The notes beneath the pieces are model-generated. The model was not told the DNA's origin and did no database searches. It saw only the letters and a list, made by a program, of their open reading frames with translations. Both the position numbers and the translations under genes were made by a program. From UBA7803 sp963822255 (GTDB lineage Bacteria; Pseudomonadota; Gammaproteobacteria; Pseudomonadales; Azotimanducaceae), in NCBI GenBank assembly GCA_963822255.1, contig CAWGGV010000002.1, positions 186,001 through 250,000 on the forward strand: a stretch of DNA of 64,000 bases, written 5' to 3'. Shown piece by piece: positions 52,690 through 60,820 of the stretch. Numbering within the stretch: position 1 is the stretch's first letter; each line of letters starts with the position of its first letter.

Positions 52690-53414
52690 GGGATGGACAC
52701 CTCTTTGCCGGTGCGACGTGCTTCCAGGGCGGCGAAGGCACGGCGGGCCGAGTCACGATTGAGTCTGGAAAGCTGCGCGAAAATGTCGCGAACCGCGTTC
52801 GCGTCCCGCGCCGCGAGGGCGGTGTCGAGGCGGCGGGCGTGTTCCCGGTGGGCGCCGTAATCGATGTCCATCGGCGCCTCGAGCGGCACCATGCGGGTGG
52901 CGAACTGCTTCAGCAGGCTCCGGGCAATGAGCCGGCACACCAGGTTACCGCTGGCGGTCATGAGCGCCGTCATCAGCTCGACCCGGGCCTGCACGTGCGC
53001 GCCCCGGTCCGGCGGCGACTGCATCAGCGCCTGGGCGCGGCTACGGATGGCGGCGAGCTCCTCGTCGTCAGCGCGGCTCACCGCCTGCTCGGCGGCGAGG
53101 GAGACCAGGCTTCCCACCACCTGAAGGATCTGATCCACCAGGTTCGCGTCCGGCACGTCGCCCAGGGCCAGCATGTGGCCGATGACGTCGAGGCTGGCCT
53201 CGTGCAGGGGTGCGACCCGGGCGCCGCCTGGAGCAATGGTGGCGAGGCCGAGCTGCTCGAGCTTCTTCATGGCCTCCCGGACGGCGCCGCGATTGGCGTC
53301 GAAGCGCCCCGCCAGGTCCCGCTCCGAGGGCAGCCGCTCGCCGCAACGGTACTGCCCGACCAGGATGTCCCTGGTCAGGCTTTCGGCAATTTCCTCGTGC
53401 TTACGAACGCTCAT
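52686..53414 (-). CDS. GntR-family regulator, FadR (FCD) type
   Basis: The 242 residues have an N-terminal GntR winged helix (LTRDILVGQYRCGERLPSERDLAGRFDANRGAVREAMKKLEQLGL, about 13-57). An all-alpha FCD ligand domain contains RVELMTALMTASGNLVCRLI and a metal/ligand-type histidine region HREHARRLDTAL. Members usually repress until an organic acid binds. It is the first gene of the pump operon. Two perfect copies of the family's TNGT-N3-ACNA operator lie immediately before its start, so autorepression of the whole operon is likely. Confidence 0.9.
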   Translation of the reverse strand: MSVRKHEEIAESLTRDILVGQYRCGERLPSERDLAGRFDANRGAVREAMKKLEQLGLATIAPGGARVAPLHEASLDVIGHMLALGDVPDANLVDQILQVVGSLVSLAAEQAVSRADDEELAAIRSRAQALMQSPPDRGAHVQARVELMTALMTASGNLVCRLIARSLLKQFATRMVPLEAPMDIDYGAHREHARRLDTALAARDANAVRDIFAQLSRLNRDSARRAFAALEARRTGKEVSIP

Positions 53415-53418
53415 GGGC

Positions 53419-53443
53419 TGGTTTTACCAATCTGGTCGGACCA
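53419..53443. promoter_or_regulatory. tandem FadR-type operators
   Basis: TGGTTTTACCA (53419-53429) and TGGTCGGACCA (53433-53443) both match the FadR-subfamily consensus TNGTNNNACNA exactly. They start 14 bases apart, and the nearer one begins 5 bases before the regulator's start codon, over its ribosome site. A half-site TGGTC follows at 53447-53451. The divergent monooxygenase at 53636 may also be controlled. Confidence 0.7.
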
Positions 53444-53635
53444 ATGTGGTCAGAGCAGCGGAATTCTAGTGGATGCGCGGCGTTTGTCCAGCGCATCGTT
53501 ACGTCGGGTAACACTCAGCGGGCGCTGAATGTGCAGAAACGTGACTTGATCGAGGCCGGCGGCACGCTGCATCGCCGGGGGCGTTCGTGCGATCATCGGC
53601 GGTCGACATCGCCCCGGCACAGCAAGGAGCCCTCC

Positions 53636-55156
53636 ATGGATCATTTCGACGTGGTCATCGTCGGCGCCGGCATCTCCGGAATCGGCGCCGCCCGCCATCT
53701 CAAGGAGACGTGCCCGAGCCGCACGTTCACCATCCTGGAGAGCCGGGAAGCCATCGGCGGCACCTGGGATCTGTTCCGCTATCCGGGGGTCCGCTCGGAC
53801 AGCGACATGCACACGCTGGGATACCGGTTCAAGCCATGGCGGCAAGCCAAGGCCATCGCCGACGGGCCCTCCATCCGCACGTATGTCCGCGAGACGGCGG
53901 AGGAGGAGGGGGTCACTCCGCACATCCGCTTCCGGCATCGGGTGACATCGGCAAGCTGGTCCACCCGGGACGCGGCCTGGACCGTGGAAGCGGAGCGCCT
54001 CGACCGCGGCGAGCGGATCACCGTCAGCTGCAACTTCCTGGTCATGTGCGGCGGCTACTACAGCTATCAGAAGGTGCACGATCCCGAGTTCCAGGGCATG
54101 GACGACTTCCACGGCCAGGTGGTGCACCCGCAGTTCTGGCCGGAGGATCTGGATTACGCCGGCAAACGGGTGATCGTCATCGGCAGCGGCGCCACCGCCA
54201 TGACCCTGGTGCCTGCCATGGCCGAGAACGGCGCCCGGGTGACCATGGTGCAGCGCTCGCCCACCTACGTGATCTCGCGGCCCGACGAGGACGCCATTGC
54301 CAACGCCCTGCGCCGGCTGTTGCCGGAGCGCTGGGCGTACGCCATCACCCGGTTCAAGAACACCCAGCTGCAGCGTTACTTCTACCACCGCAGCCGGGTG
54401 GCGCCGGAGCAGGTCAAGCGCATGCTGCTGAACGGGGTGAAGAAAGAGCTCGGCGACGACTACGACATCGACACCCACTTCACCCCCCGCTACAACCCGT
54501 GGGATCAGCGGCTGTGCCTGATCCCCAACGCGGACCTGTTCAACGCCATTCGGTCCGGCACGGCGTCCGTGGTGACGGCGCACATCGACCGCTTCACCGA
54601 CAAGGGCCTGCGGCTCACCAGCGGCGAGGAGCTGGAAGCCGACATCATCGTCACGGCCACGGGCCTCGAGCTGGTGATGCTTGCGGAGGTCGCGCTCACG
54701 GTGGACGGCAAGCCGGTGAGCTGTCCCGACACGTTCTCCTACAAGGGCATGATGTTCTCGGACGTGCCGAACCTGGTGCAGACCTTCGGCTACATCAATG
54801 CCTCCTGGACCCTGCGCGCGGACCTCACTGCCGAGTTCGTGTGCCGGCTGCTGAATCACATGCAGGCCACCGGTACCCGCCAGGTCACCGCCCGGCTGAG
54901 GGAGCAGGATCGTGACATGCCGGCGCGGGCATGGATCGAGGATTTTTCCGCGGGCTACATGCGTCGCGCCATGCACAAGTTTCCCAAGCAGGGCGACCGG
55001 GACCCGTGGCGCAACACCCAGAACTACGCGCTGGAGAAGAAGCTGATCCGCCGGGGCGCGCTGGAGGACGGGGTGCTGACATTCGGCAACGCCGCTCGGG
55101 ACGCGGAAATGGCCGGAAAGCCCGACGACGAGGCACGGGCCGTCAACGCGGCATGA
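53636..55156 (+). CDS. Baeyer-Villiger-type flavin monooxygenase
   Basis: The 506 residues start MDHFDVVIVGAGISGIGAARHL (FAD Rossmann GXGXXG at 10-15). The BVMO fingerprint FHGQVVHPQFWP is at 158-169, and a second Rossmann motif VIGSGATAMTLVPAM at about 181-195 binds NADPH. It should insert oxygen next to a ketone carbonyl, or hydroxylate, using NADPH and O2. The subgroup resembles enzymes acting on bulky hydrophobic ketones in Mycobacterium and Rhodococcus. It is divergent from the FCD regulator and pump operon, so its substrate or product may be the pump's cargo or inducer. Confidence 0.9.
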   Translation: MDHFDVVIVGAGISGIGAARHLKETCPSRTFTILESREAIGGTWDLFRYPGVRSDSDMHTLGYRFKPWRQAKAIADGPSIRTYVRETAEEEGVTPHIRFRHRVTSASWSTRDAAWTVEAERLDRGERITVSCNFLVMCGGYYSYQKVHDPEFQGMDDFHGQVVHPQFWPEDLDYAGKRVIVIGSGATAMTLVPAMAENGARVTMVQRSPTYVISRPDEDAIANALRRLLPERWAYAITRFKNTQLQRYFYHRSRVAPEQVKRMLLNGVKKELGDDYDIDTHFTPRYNPWDQRLCLIPNADLFNAIRSGTASVVTAHIDRFTDKGLRLTSGEELEADIIVTATGLELVMLAEVALTVDGKPVSCPDTFSYKGMMFSDVPNLVQTFGYINASWTLRADLTAEFVCRLLNHMQATGTRQVTARLREQDRDMPARAWIEDFSAGYMRRAMHKFPKQGDRDPWRNTQNYALEKKLIRRGALEDGVLTFGNAARDAEMAGKPDDEARAVNAA

Positions 55157-55300
55157 CCCGTCTGCCCACGTGACGGGCATCGCGTAGTGAGCTGACCGCC
55201 ACCGGCGGGAGTCGCGACCACTCGAACTGGCACGAAACGGCAAGAAGCCCATCGCCACTCGCTATAGCCTGCCGCGGTCAGTCAGCAGCTGGAGCTCGCG

Positions 55301-56203
55301 ATGTCGACCGCCTTCCGCAGCACGGAGGAGCCGCGGGAAGGGCGCGTCGGCGTTTTGCAGCGTTGGCTCCGAGAACCGTTGCTGCACTTTCTGATGGCCG
55401 GGGGAGTGCTGTTCGCGGTCTACGCCTGGATCCATGACGGGATACCGGACGACCCGAAGAAAGACCGCGTGGTGCGGATCACTGCCGAGGATGTGGAGTG
55501 GCTGACCCAGACCTGGGGCAGGACGCGGCAAAGCCAGCCCTCCCGCGACGAGCTCAAGGACCTGGTCACCTCGTACCTTCGGGAGTCGCTGCTGGCGCGC
55601 GAGGCGAGAGAGCTCGGGCTGGACGAAAACGACACGATCGTCCGAAGACGCCTGGCGCAGAAGATGGAGTTCCTGGTGGAGGATACCGCTCGGCTGGCGG
55701 AGCCGGGTGAAGCCGAACTGCACCGCTACTACGTCGACAACCATTCCCGTTACGACTCTCCAGCGCGCATATCGTTTGCCCAGATCTTTTTCAAAACCGA
55801 AGCGGACGCGCGCAAGGGAATGGAAGCGATCGCCTCGGGCCGGACCGCCGGGGTGGGCGAACCCACGCTGCTGCAACCCGACTACCGGCTGTCCACTCCG
55901 CACACGGTGGAGGGTCTGTTCGGCCCGGGATTCGCCGACCGGCTTTTCGCCCTCCAGCCAGGCCAGTGGCTTGGGCCCGTGGCCTCGGGCTATGGGTACC
56001 ATCTGGTGCGAGTCGACGCACACGTGGACGCCGGGCCGCGGCCGTTCAGAGCGGTTCGTGCGAGGGTGTTGGACGATTGGAATCGCCAGCAGCAGGACCA
56101 GACCAGCGAGCAGTTCTACGCCGCTCTGTTGAAAAAGTACGACGTGGTCGTGGATGAAAGCGTCAAGCCATTGATCGGCGCGTTGGCCCAGGTGGCGCAG
56201 TGA
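55301..56203 (+). CDS. membrane-anchored PpiC-type peptidyl-prolyl isomerase
   Basis: The 300 residues have one transmembrane helix at about 27-45 (PLLHFLMAGGVLFAVYAWIHD). An N-terminal chaperone-like region follows (RDELKDLVTSYLRESLLAREARELGLDEND), then a parvulin-like domain at about 140-260 (ISFAQIFFKTEADARKGMEAI, VGPVASGYGYHLVRVDAHVD with some substitutions). It should act in the periplasm on a specific client. The HupE/UreJ-like gene starts within its stop codon. Confidence 0.85.
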   Translation: MSTAFRSTEEPREGRVGVLQRWLREPLLHFLMAGGVLFAVYAWIHDGIPDDPKKDRVVRITAEDVEWLTQTWGRTRQSQPSRDELKDLVTSYLRESLLAREARELGLDENDTIVRRRLAQKMEFLVEDTARLAEPGEAELHRYYVDNHSRYDSPARISFAQIFFKTEADARKGMEAIASGRTAGVGEPTLLQPDYRLSTPHTVEGLFGPGFADRLFALQPGQWLGPVASGYGYHLVRVDAHVDAGPRPFRAVRARVLDDWNRQQQDQTSEQFYAALLKKYDVVVDESVKPLIGALAQVAQ

Positions 56204-57222
56204 AACACTGGGCCGTTATCTCGATGCTTCTGCTCTGCGCCGTTCCCGCGGCCGCGCACGAAGTTCGCCCGGCGTATCTGCAGCTGCAGGAGAATCAGCC
56301 GGGGGAGTTTGCGGTGCTGTGGAAAACCCCCATGCGCGGGGAACTGCGGCTGTCGCTCGATCCGAACTTCTCCGGCCGTACCCGGAATCTGACGCCGGTC
56401 ATCGGCCGCGCGGCCGACAGCGCCATGGTGCAAACATGGCGGCTCCGGGCCGTGGACCCACTACGCGGACAGACGCTTCGTGTCGCCGGGCTGGCGGGGA
56501 CGATGACGGACGCGCTGGTACGGATCGACTTCGCCGACGGAACCGGCTGGACGCAGCGCCTGACGCCGGGCAGCCCGTCGGCGCTCATCCCGGCAGGTCA
56601 GTCGACACTGGCCGTGGCCGGCGTGTATCTCCAACTGGGGGTCGAACACATCCTTCGGGGCGTCGACCATCTGCTGTTCGTGCTGGCGCTTCTGATCATC
56701 GTCACGGGCGTGACGACACCGGCGAGTCGCGCCGGATCGCTGATCACCGACCACTGGCCGCTCATTAAAACCGTTACAGCCTTCACCGTAGCGCACAGCT
56801 TGACGCTGGCCGTGGCGACTCTCGGGTTCGTTCGAGTGCCGCCAGCGCCGGTCGAGGCGGTCATCGCGCTTTCCATCGTCTTCGTGGCGGCGGAGATCAT
56901 CCATGCGCGTCGCGGTATCGTCGGGCTCACCGCCCGCGCGCCGTGGATCGTCGCCTTCACGTTCGGCCTGCTTCACGGTTTCGGATTCGCAGGCGCTTTG
57001 AGTGCCATCGGCCTGCCGCAGGGTCGTATTCCGGTTGCGCTGTTGTTTTTCAACGTCGGCGTCGAAGTGGGGCAACTGCTCTTCGTCGCCGCTGCGCTCT
57101 GCGCGCTGGCCGTCGTCCGGCACCTGCGCGTGCCGATCCCGCGAGGGGCAGAGCTCGTCCCCGCCTACGGCATCGGGACGATCGCGATGTTCTGGGTGAT
57201 GCAGAGGGTCGTGGGATTTTGA
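56200..57222 (+). CDS. HupE/UreJ-family-like membrane protein with an extra periplasmic domain
   Basis: The protein has 340 residues from a GTG that overlaps the previous stop. A signal peptide (LLLCAVPAAAHEVRPAYLQL) leads into a periplasmic beta-rich domain of about 110 residues. A six- or seven-helix HupE/UreJ-like part follows with VYLQLGVEHILRGVDHLLFVLALL and VAFTFGLLHGFGFAGALSAIGLP, whose histidines are the family's metal-like motifs. HupE/UreJ proteins are nickel permeases, but this long type with an N-terminal domain is separate and its cargo is unknown. It is in the PpiC/DUF3604 operon. Confidence 0.8.
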   Translation: MKHWAVISMLLLCAVPAAAHEVRPAYLQLQENQPGEFAVLWKTPMRGELRLSLDPNFSGRTRNLTPVIGRAADSAMVQTWRLRAVDPLRGQTLRVAGLAGTMTDALVRIDFADGTGWTQRLTPGSPSALIPAGQSTLAVAGVYLQLGVEHILRGVDHLLFVLALLIIVTGVTTPASRAGSLITDHWPLIKTVTAFTVAHSLTLAVATLGFVRVPPAPVEAVIALSIVFVAAEIIHARRGIVGLTARAPWIVAFTFGLLHGFGFAGALSAIGLPQGRIPVALLFFNVGVEVGQLLFVAAALCALAVVRHLRVPIPRGAELVPAYGIGTIAMFWVMQRVVGF

Positions 57223-57235
57223 CAGGAACTCGAAA

Positions 57236-59206
57236 ATGAAAGAGGCAACTGCAATGAACGGAAGCGCACTGGGGAGCCTGATCGTCGGCTTGATCCTCAC
57301 CGCCGTAGCCGCGGTACCGGCTTCGGCGGCGGAGCAGCTCGACATCGGACAGGCTGACAAATCGGAGCTCGAAAAAACCCATCCGTCGAAGCCGCCCTAC
57401 TCGCCGTACGCCGACCGGAATTTCCCCTCCGTCCCCCTGTTCGGCGATACCCATCTGCACACCGCGTATTCGTTCGACGCCGGTGCATTCGGCGCGCGCC
57501 TCGGCCCACGCGATGCTCTGCGGTTCGCCCGGGGAGAGCAGGTCACGTCGAACTCCGGGCAACCGGTGAAGTTGTCCCGGCCGCTGGACTTTCTCGTGGT
57601 TACCGACCACTCCGACGGTATGGGATTTTTTCCGTTGCTGCTGAGGGGAGATCCCTCGGTCATGGCGTTCCCGGTGGCTCGGAAATGGCGCGAGATGATG
57701 CAGTCCGGCAAGGGGGCGGAAGCGGCGCTGGACATCATTACGAGCTTTAGCAAGGGGACCATCCCCGACGGTCTGCTGCCGGTACCCGGGACCGCTGCGT
57801 TCAAGGGCGCCTGGGAGGAAACTCTCAAGGCGGACGAAGAATTCAACGAGCCGGGCCGCTTCACCGCCGTGATCGGCTACGAGTGGACATCCAACACCAA
57901 CGGGATGAATCTGCATCGCAACGTCATTTTCCGCGACAACTCCGACAAGGCCAGTCAGATCGAGCCCTACATCACGAAAGCACCGCTCGGTAGCGACAAT
58001 CCCGTGGATCTGTGGAAATGGATGGCCGCCTACCAGGACAAGACCGGCGGCAGGGTGCTGGCCATCGCCCACAACGGCAACCTCTCCAACGGTCTCATGT
58101 TCCCCACGGTGGAGGCGTTCGGAAAGAACTTGGACCGTGACTACGTGGAGAACCGCGCCAAATGGGAGCGGCTGTACGAGATCACCCAGACCAAAGGTAC
58201 CGGCGAGGCGCATCCTTTCCTGTCGCCGAACGACGAGTTCGCCGACTTCGAGATCTGGGACAAGGGTAACCTCGATGGAAGCCAGCCGAAGACCAACGAC
58301 ATGCTCCAGTACGAGTACGCTCGCGAGGCCCTGAAGAACGGCCTGATGCTCGATGCGAAGTTCGGAACGAATCCCTACAAGTTCGGTCTGGTAGGCTCGA
58401 GCGATTCGCACACGGGCCTGTCCGCGATGGCCGAGGACAATTTCTTCGGCAAGACCGCGCCGCAGGAGCCGAGCCCCGAGCGGATGACCAAGGTGTTCTT
58501 CGACAATCCCGCGACAGGCGTGAAGGTGATGGACTGGGAGGTGGGTGCGTCCGGGTATGCGGCCGTCTGGGCAACCGAGAACACGCGGGCGGCGATCTGG
58601 GACGCGATGGAACGCAAGGAGACCTACGCCACGACCGGCCCACGCATGATCGTGCGGTTCTTCGGCGGCTGGGATTTCGCGCCGGAAGACGCCCGGAACC
58701 GGCTGCCGGCCAATGTCGGCTACACCAAGGGCGTGCCGATGGGCGGCGACTTGAGCAACGCACCGTCTGGCAAATCGCCGACCTTCCTCGTCGCCGCGCT
58801 CAAGGACCCGATCGGCGCGAATCTGGACCGCATCCAGGTCATCAAGGGCTGGCTCGACGCCAAGGGCAGGACGCATGAGAAGGTCTACGATGTGGTCTGG
58901 GGCGACGCCGACAAGCGCAGGCCGGGGGCCGACGGCAAAGTACCGGCGGTGGGCAGCACCGTGGACGTGGCGGACGCAAGCTGGACGAACACCATTGGCG
59001 ATCCGGAGTTGATTACCGTGTGGAAGGATCCGGATTTCGATCCGTCGCTTCGCACCTTTTATTACGCGCGGGTTATCGAAATCCCGACGCCCCGCTGGAC
59101 GGCCTACGACGCGAAGCGGTTCGCCGTGAAACCGTTGCCCGGAACCAGAATGACGCTGCAGGAACGGGCCTACACGAGCCCGATATGGTACACGCCGAAG
59201 AAATAA
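57236..59206 (+). CDS. DUF3604 exported PHP-like protein
   Basis: The 656 residues have a signal peptide ending near PASAAEQ; an alternative start is the ATG at 57254. DUF3604 signatures are LFGDTHLHTAYSFDAGAFG, FLVVTDHSDGMGFFPLLL, VLAIAHNGNLSNGLMFP and FGLVGSSDSHTGLSAM. They resemble the metal ligands of PHP/amidohydrolase phosphoesterases, and the ending is AYTSPIWYTPKK. No activity is established for the domain. It begins 13 bases after the HupE-like gene, in the PpiC operon. Confidence 0.85.
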   Translation: MKEATAMNGSALGSLIVGLILTAVAAVPASAAEQLDIGQADKSELEKTHPSKPPYSPYADRNFPSVPLFGDTHLHTAYSFDAGAFGARLGPRDALRFARGEQVTSNSGQPVKLSRPLDFLVVTDHSDGMGFFPLLLRGDPSVMAFPVARKWREMMQSGKGAEAALDIITSFSKGTIPDGLLPVPGTAAFKGAWEETLKADEEFNEPGRFTAVIGYEWTSNTNGMNLHRNVIFRDNSDKASQIEPYITKAPLGSDNPVDLWKWMAAYQDKTGGRVLAIAHNGNLSNGLMFPTVEAFGKNLDRDYVENRAKWERLYEITQTKGTGEAHPFLSPNDEFADFEIWDKGNLDGSQPKTNDMLQYEYAREALKNGLMLDAKFGTNPYKFGLVGSSDSHTGLSAMAEDNFFGKTAPQEPSPERMTKVFFDNPATGVKVMDWEVGASGYAAVWATENTRAAIWDAMERKETYATTGPRMIVRFFGGWDFAPEDARNRLPANVGYTKGVPMGGDLSNAPSGKSPTFLVAALKDPIGANLDRIQVIKGWLDAKGRTHEKVYDVVWGDADKRRPGADGKVPAVGSTVDVADASWTNTIGDPELITVWKDPDFDPSLRTFYYARVIEIPTPRWTAYDAKRFAVKPLPGTRMTLQERAYTSPIWYTPKK

Positions 59207-59237
59207 ACGCGGAACGCTGGCGGTGAGGGGCCAGGGC

Positions 59238-59297
59238 GGCCGTGTGCTGCCGGAATGCCGGCAGCACGGCCGTGTGCTACCGGAAGGCCGGCAGCAC
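59238..59297. repeat. 30-base tandem duplication at the LLM gene end, with hairpin
   Basis: Units 59238-59267 and 59268-59297 differ at two positions. The first contains a perfect 10-base stem (59244-59253 with 59258-59267, loop AATG). The second covers the LLM stop codon at 59277-59279. The hairpin sits between convergent genes but has no T-run, so terminator activity is only possible. Confidence 0.8.
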
Positions 59298-60218
59298 GTC
59301 CCGCGCCACGGCCTCTACCGGCGCCAGGTCGTCGTACTCGGTGATCTGCAGCATGAACCGCTCGCAGCCGGCTTCCACGTAGCGGCCGATCTGGTCGATG
59401 ATCTGCCTGGTGGTGCCGGCGAACACCCCCAGGCGCTCGGCGTCGTCGATCGTCACCTCGCGGCCGAGACGCCGGGCGAAGCCGTCGAGCAGTCGCCGCA
59501 GAGCGGCATCGTTAGCCGTCCAGTAAAGACCGCCCATCACTGACCGCTTGACGTCTCGGGGCGAACGCCCCTCGCGCTCGAGCAGCTCGTCGAGCTGTTT
59601 CGTCCGCTGCTTGAAGGTGTCAAGGCCGATGAAGACGCCGTTCCACTCGTCGGCGTAGCGGGCCGCCAGCGGCAAGGTCCGCTTCGGCCCATTGCCGCCG
59701 ATCAGGATCGGCGTCGGCCGCGACGGCCGCGGCAGCAGCACCGCGTCGTGCACCGACAGGTGCTCGCCCGAGTACGACACCGGCGCCTCCTCGTGGAGCA
59801 GCCGGCGGGTGACTTCCAGCGCCTCGGTGAGGCGGGCGAACCGGGTGCGGAAGTCGTCGAACGGGATGCCGTAGTTGACGTGCTCGCGCTCCTGCCAGCC
59901 GGCGCCGAGCCCGAGCACGAGGCGCCCGCCGGAGAGGGCGTCGATCTGGGCCGCCTGGCGCACGGTCATGGTGGGATGCCGGAACGTCACCGGTGCCACC
60001 AGCGAGCCGAGCTCGATCCGCCTGGTGTGGGTAGCGGCGTAGGTAAGGGAAACGAACAGCTCCAGGGAATCCATGTCGGGCGGCGACGGATTGGTGAAGT
60101 GATCGGAGCGGAACACGCACTGGTAGCCGCCGTCTTCCGCCGCTTTCAGGAGGCGCTCCCAGCGCTGCCAGTTGAGGCCGTGCTGGCCCTCGACCATGAG
60201 CCCGATCTGTGCCTTCAT
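59277..60218 (-). CDS. LLM-class F420/FMN-dependent oxidoreductase (TIGR03560-like)
   Basis: The 313 residues start MKAQIGLMVEGQHGLNWQRWERLL. The TIM barrel shows GYQCVFRSDHF, RIELGSLVAPVTFRHPTMTVRQAAQIDALSGGRLVLGLGAGWQEREH and PTPILIGGNGPKRTLPLAARYADEW. The barrel is typical of the group annotated as F420-dependent in actinobacteria, but in this proteobacterial setting FMNH2 may be the partner. It is divergent from a GNAT gene. Confidence 0.85.
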   Translation of the reverse strand: MKAQIGLMVEGQHGLNWQRWERLLKAAEDGGYQCVFRSDHFTNPSPPDMDSLELFVSLTYAATHTRRIELGSLVAPVTFRHPTMTVRQAAQIDALSGGRLVLGLGAGWQEREHVNYGIPFDDFRTRFARLTEALEVTRRLLHEEAPVSYSGEHLSVHDAVLLPRPSRPTPILIGGNGPKRTLPLAARYADEWNGVFIGLDTFKQRTKQLDELLEREGRSPRDVKRSVMGGLYWTANDAALRRLLDGFARRLGREVTIDDAERLGVFAGTTRQIIDQIGRYVEAGCERFMLQITEYDDLAPVEAVARDVLPAFR

Positions 60219-60256
60219 GAGCTGCTCCCGGCGGACGATCGCGGAGGATGTTATCA

Positions 60257-60820
60257 GTGACCAATCCCAACCTCACCCACCGGCTCGCCGACCGTGCCGA
60301 TCTCGATGCGCTCCGCGGGCTGATGGACGCGGCGATCTCGGAGCTGCAGACGCCGTTTCTGAGCGAAGACCAGATCGAGTCCAGCCGTTTGATCATGGGG
60401 CTCGACAGCCAGCTCGTGGACGACGGCACATATTTCGTCGTCGAAGCGGACGGCCATCTCGCCGGTTGCGGCGGGTGGAGCCGGCGGGCGACCCTGTACG
60501 GCGGTGACCAGTCGCCGGGCCGGAGCCCCGCGCTGCTCGATCCTGCCAGGCACGCGGCGCGCGTCCGCGCCATGTACACTCATCCCCGACACGTGCGCCA
60601 GGGCGTGGGACGGCTGATCCTCGCGCTCTGCGAGGCGGCGGCCCGGGCGGAAGGCTTCACCCGGGTCGAGCTCATGGCGACGTTGGCGGGGGAGCCCCTC
60701 TATCGCGCCTGCGGCTACCAGCCGGTGGAGCACGTGGTCGACGACCGAGGCGCCGTGGGGGTACCTCTGATCAGAATGACCAAGCTGCTGGCGCCGGCCA
60801 ATTCGGAGACGGAAACATGA
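60257..60820 (+). CDS. GNAT-family N-acetyltransferase
   Basis: The protein has 187 residues from the GTG at 60257, which has GGAGG at the right distance; the ATG 9 bases earlier touches that site and is unlikely. The acetyl-CoA motif is RQGVGRLILALCEAAARAEG in the region after VRAMYTHPRH. C-terminal PLYRACGYQPVEHVVDD is the usual strand 5. The acceptor is unknown. The next gene starts inside its stop (ATGA), forming an operon with the serine hydrolase and GFA genes. Confidence 0.88.
   Translation: MTNPNLTHRLADRADLDALRGLMDAAISELQTPFLSEDQIESSRLIMGLDSQLVDDGTYFVVEADGHLAGCGGWSRRATLYGGDQSPGRSPALLDPARHAARVRAMYTHPRHVRQGVGRLILALCEAAARAEGFTRVELMATLAGEPLYRACGYQPVEHVVDDRGAVGVPLIRMTKLLAPANSETET

Noticed and set aside
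56200..57222. Nickel permease of a hydrogenase or urease system
   Set aside because: No hydrogenase or urease genes are in the window, and the protein has an extra periplasmic domain not found in classical HupE/UreJ.
59244..59267. Confident intrinsic terminator
   Set aside because: The stem is strong but there is no T-run on either strand, so it is reported as a repeat/hairpin only.
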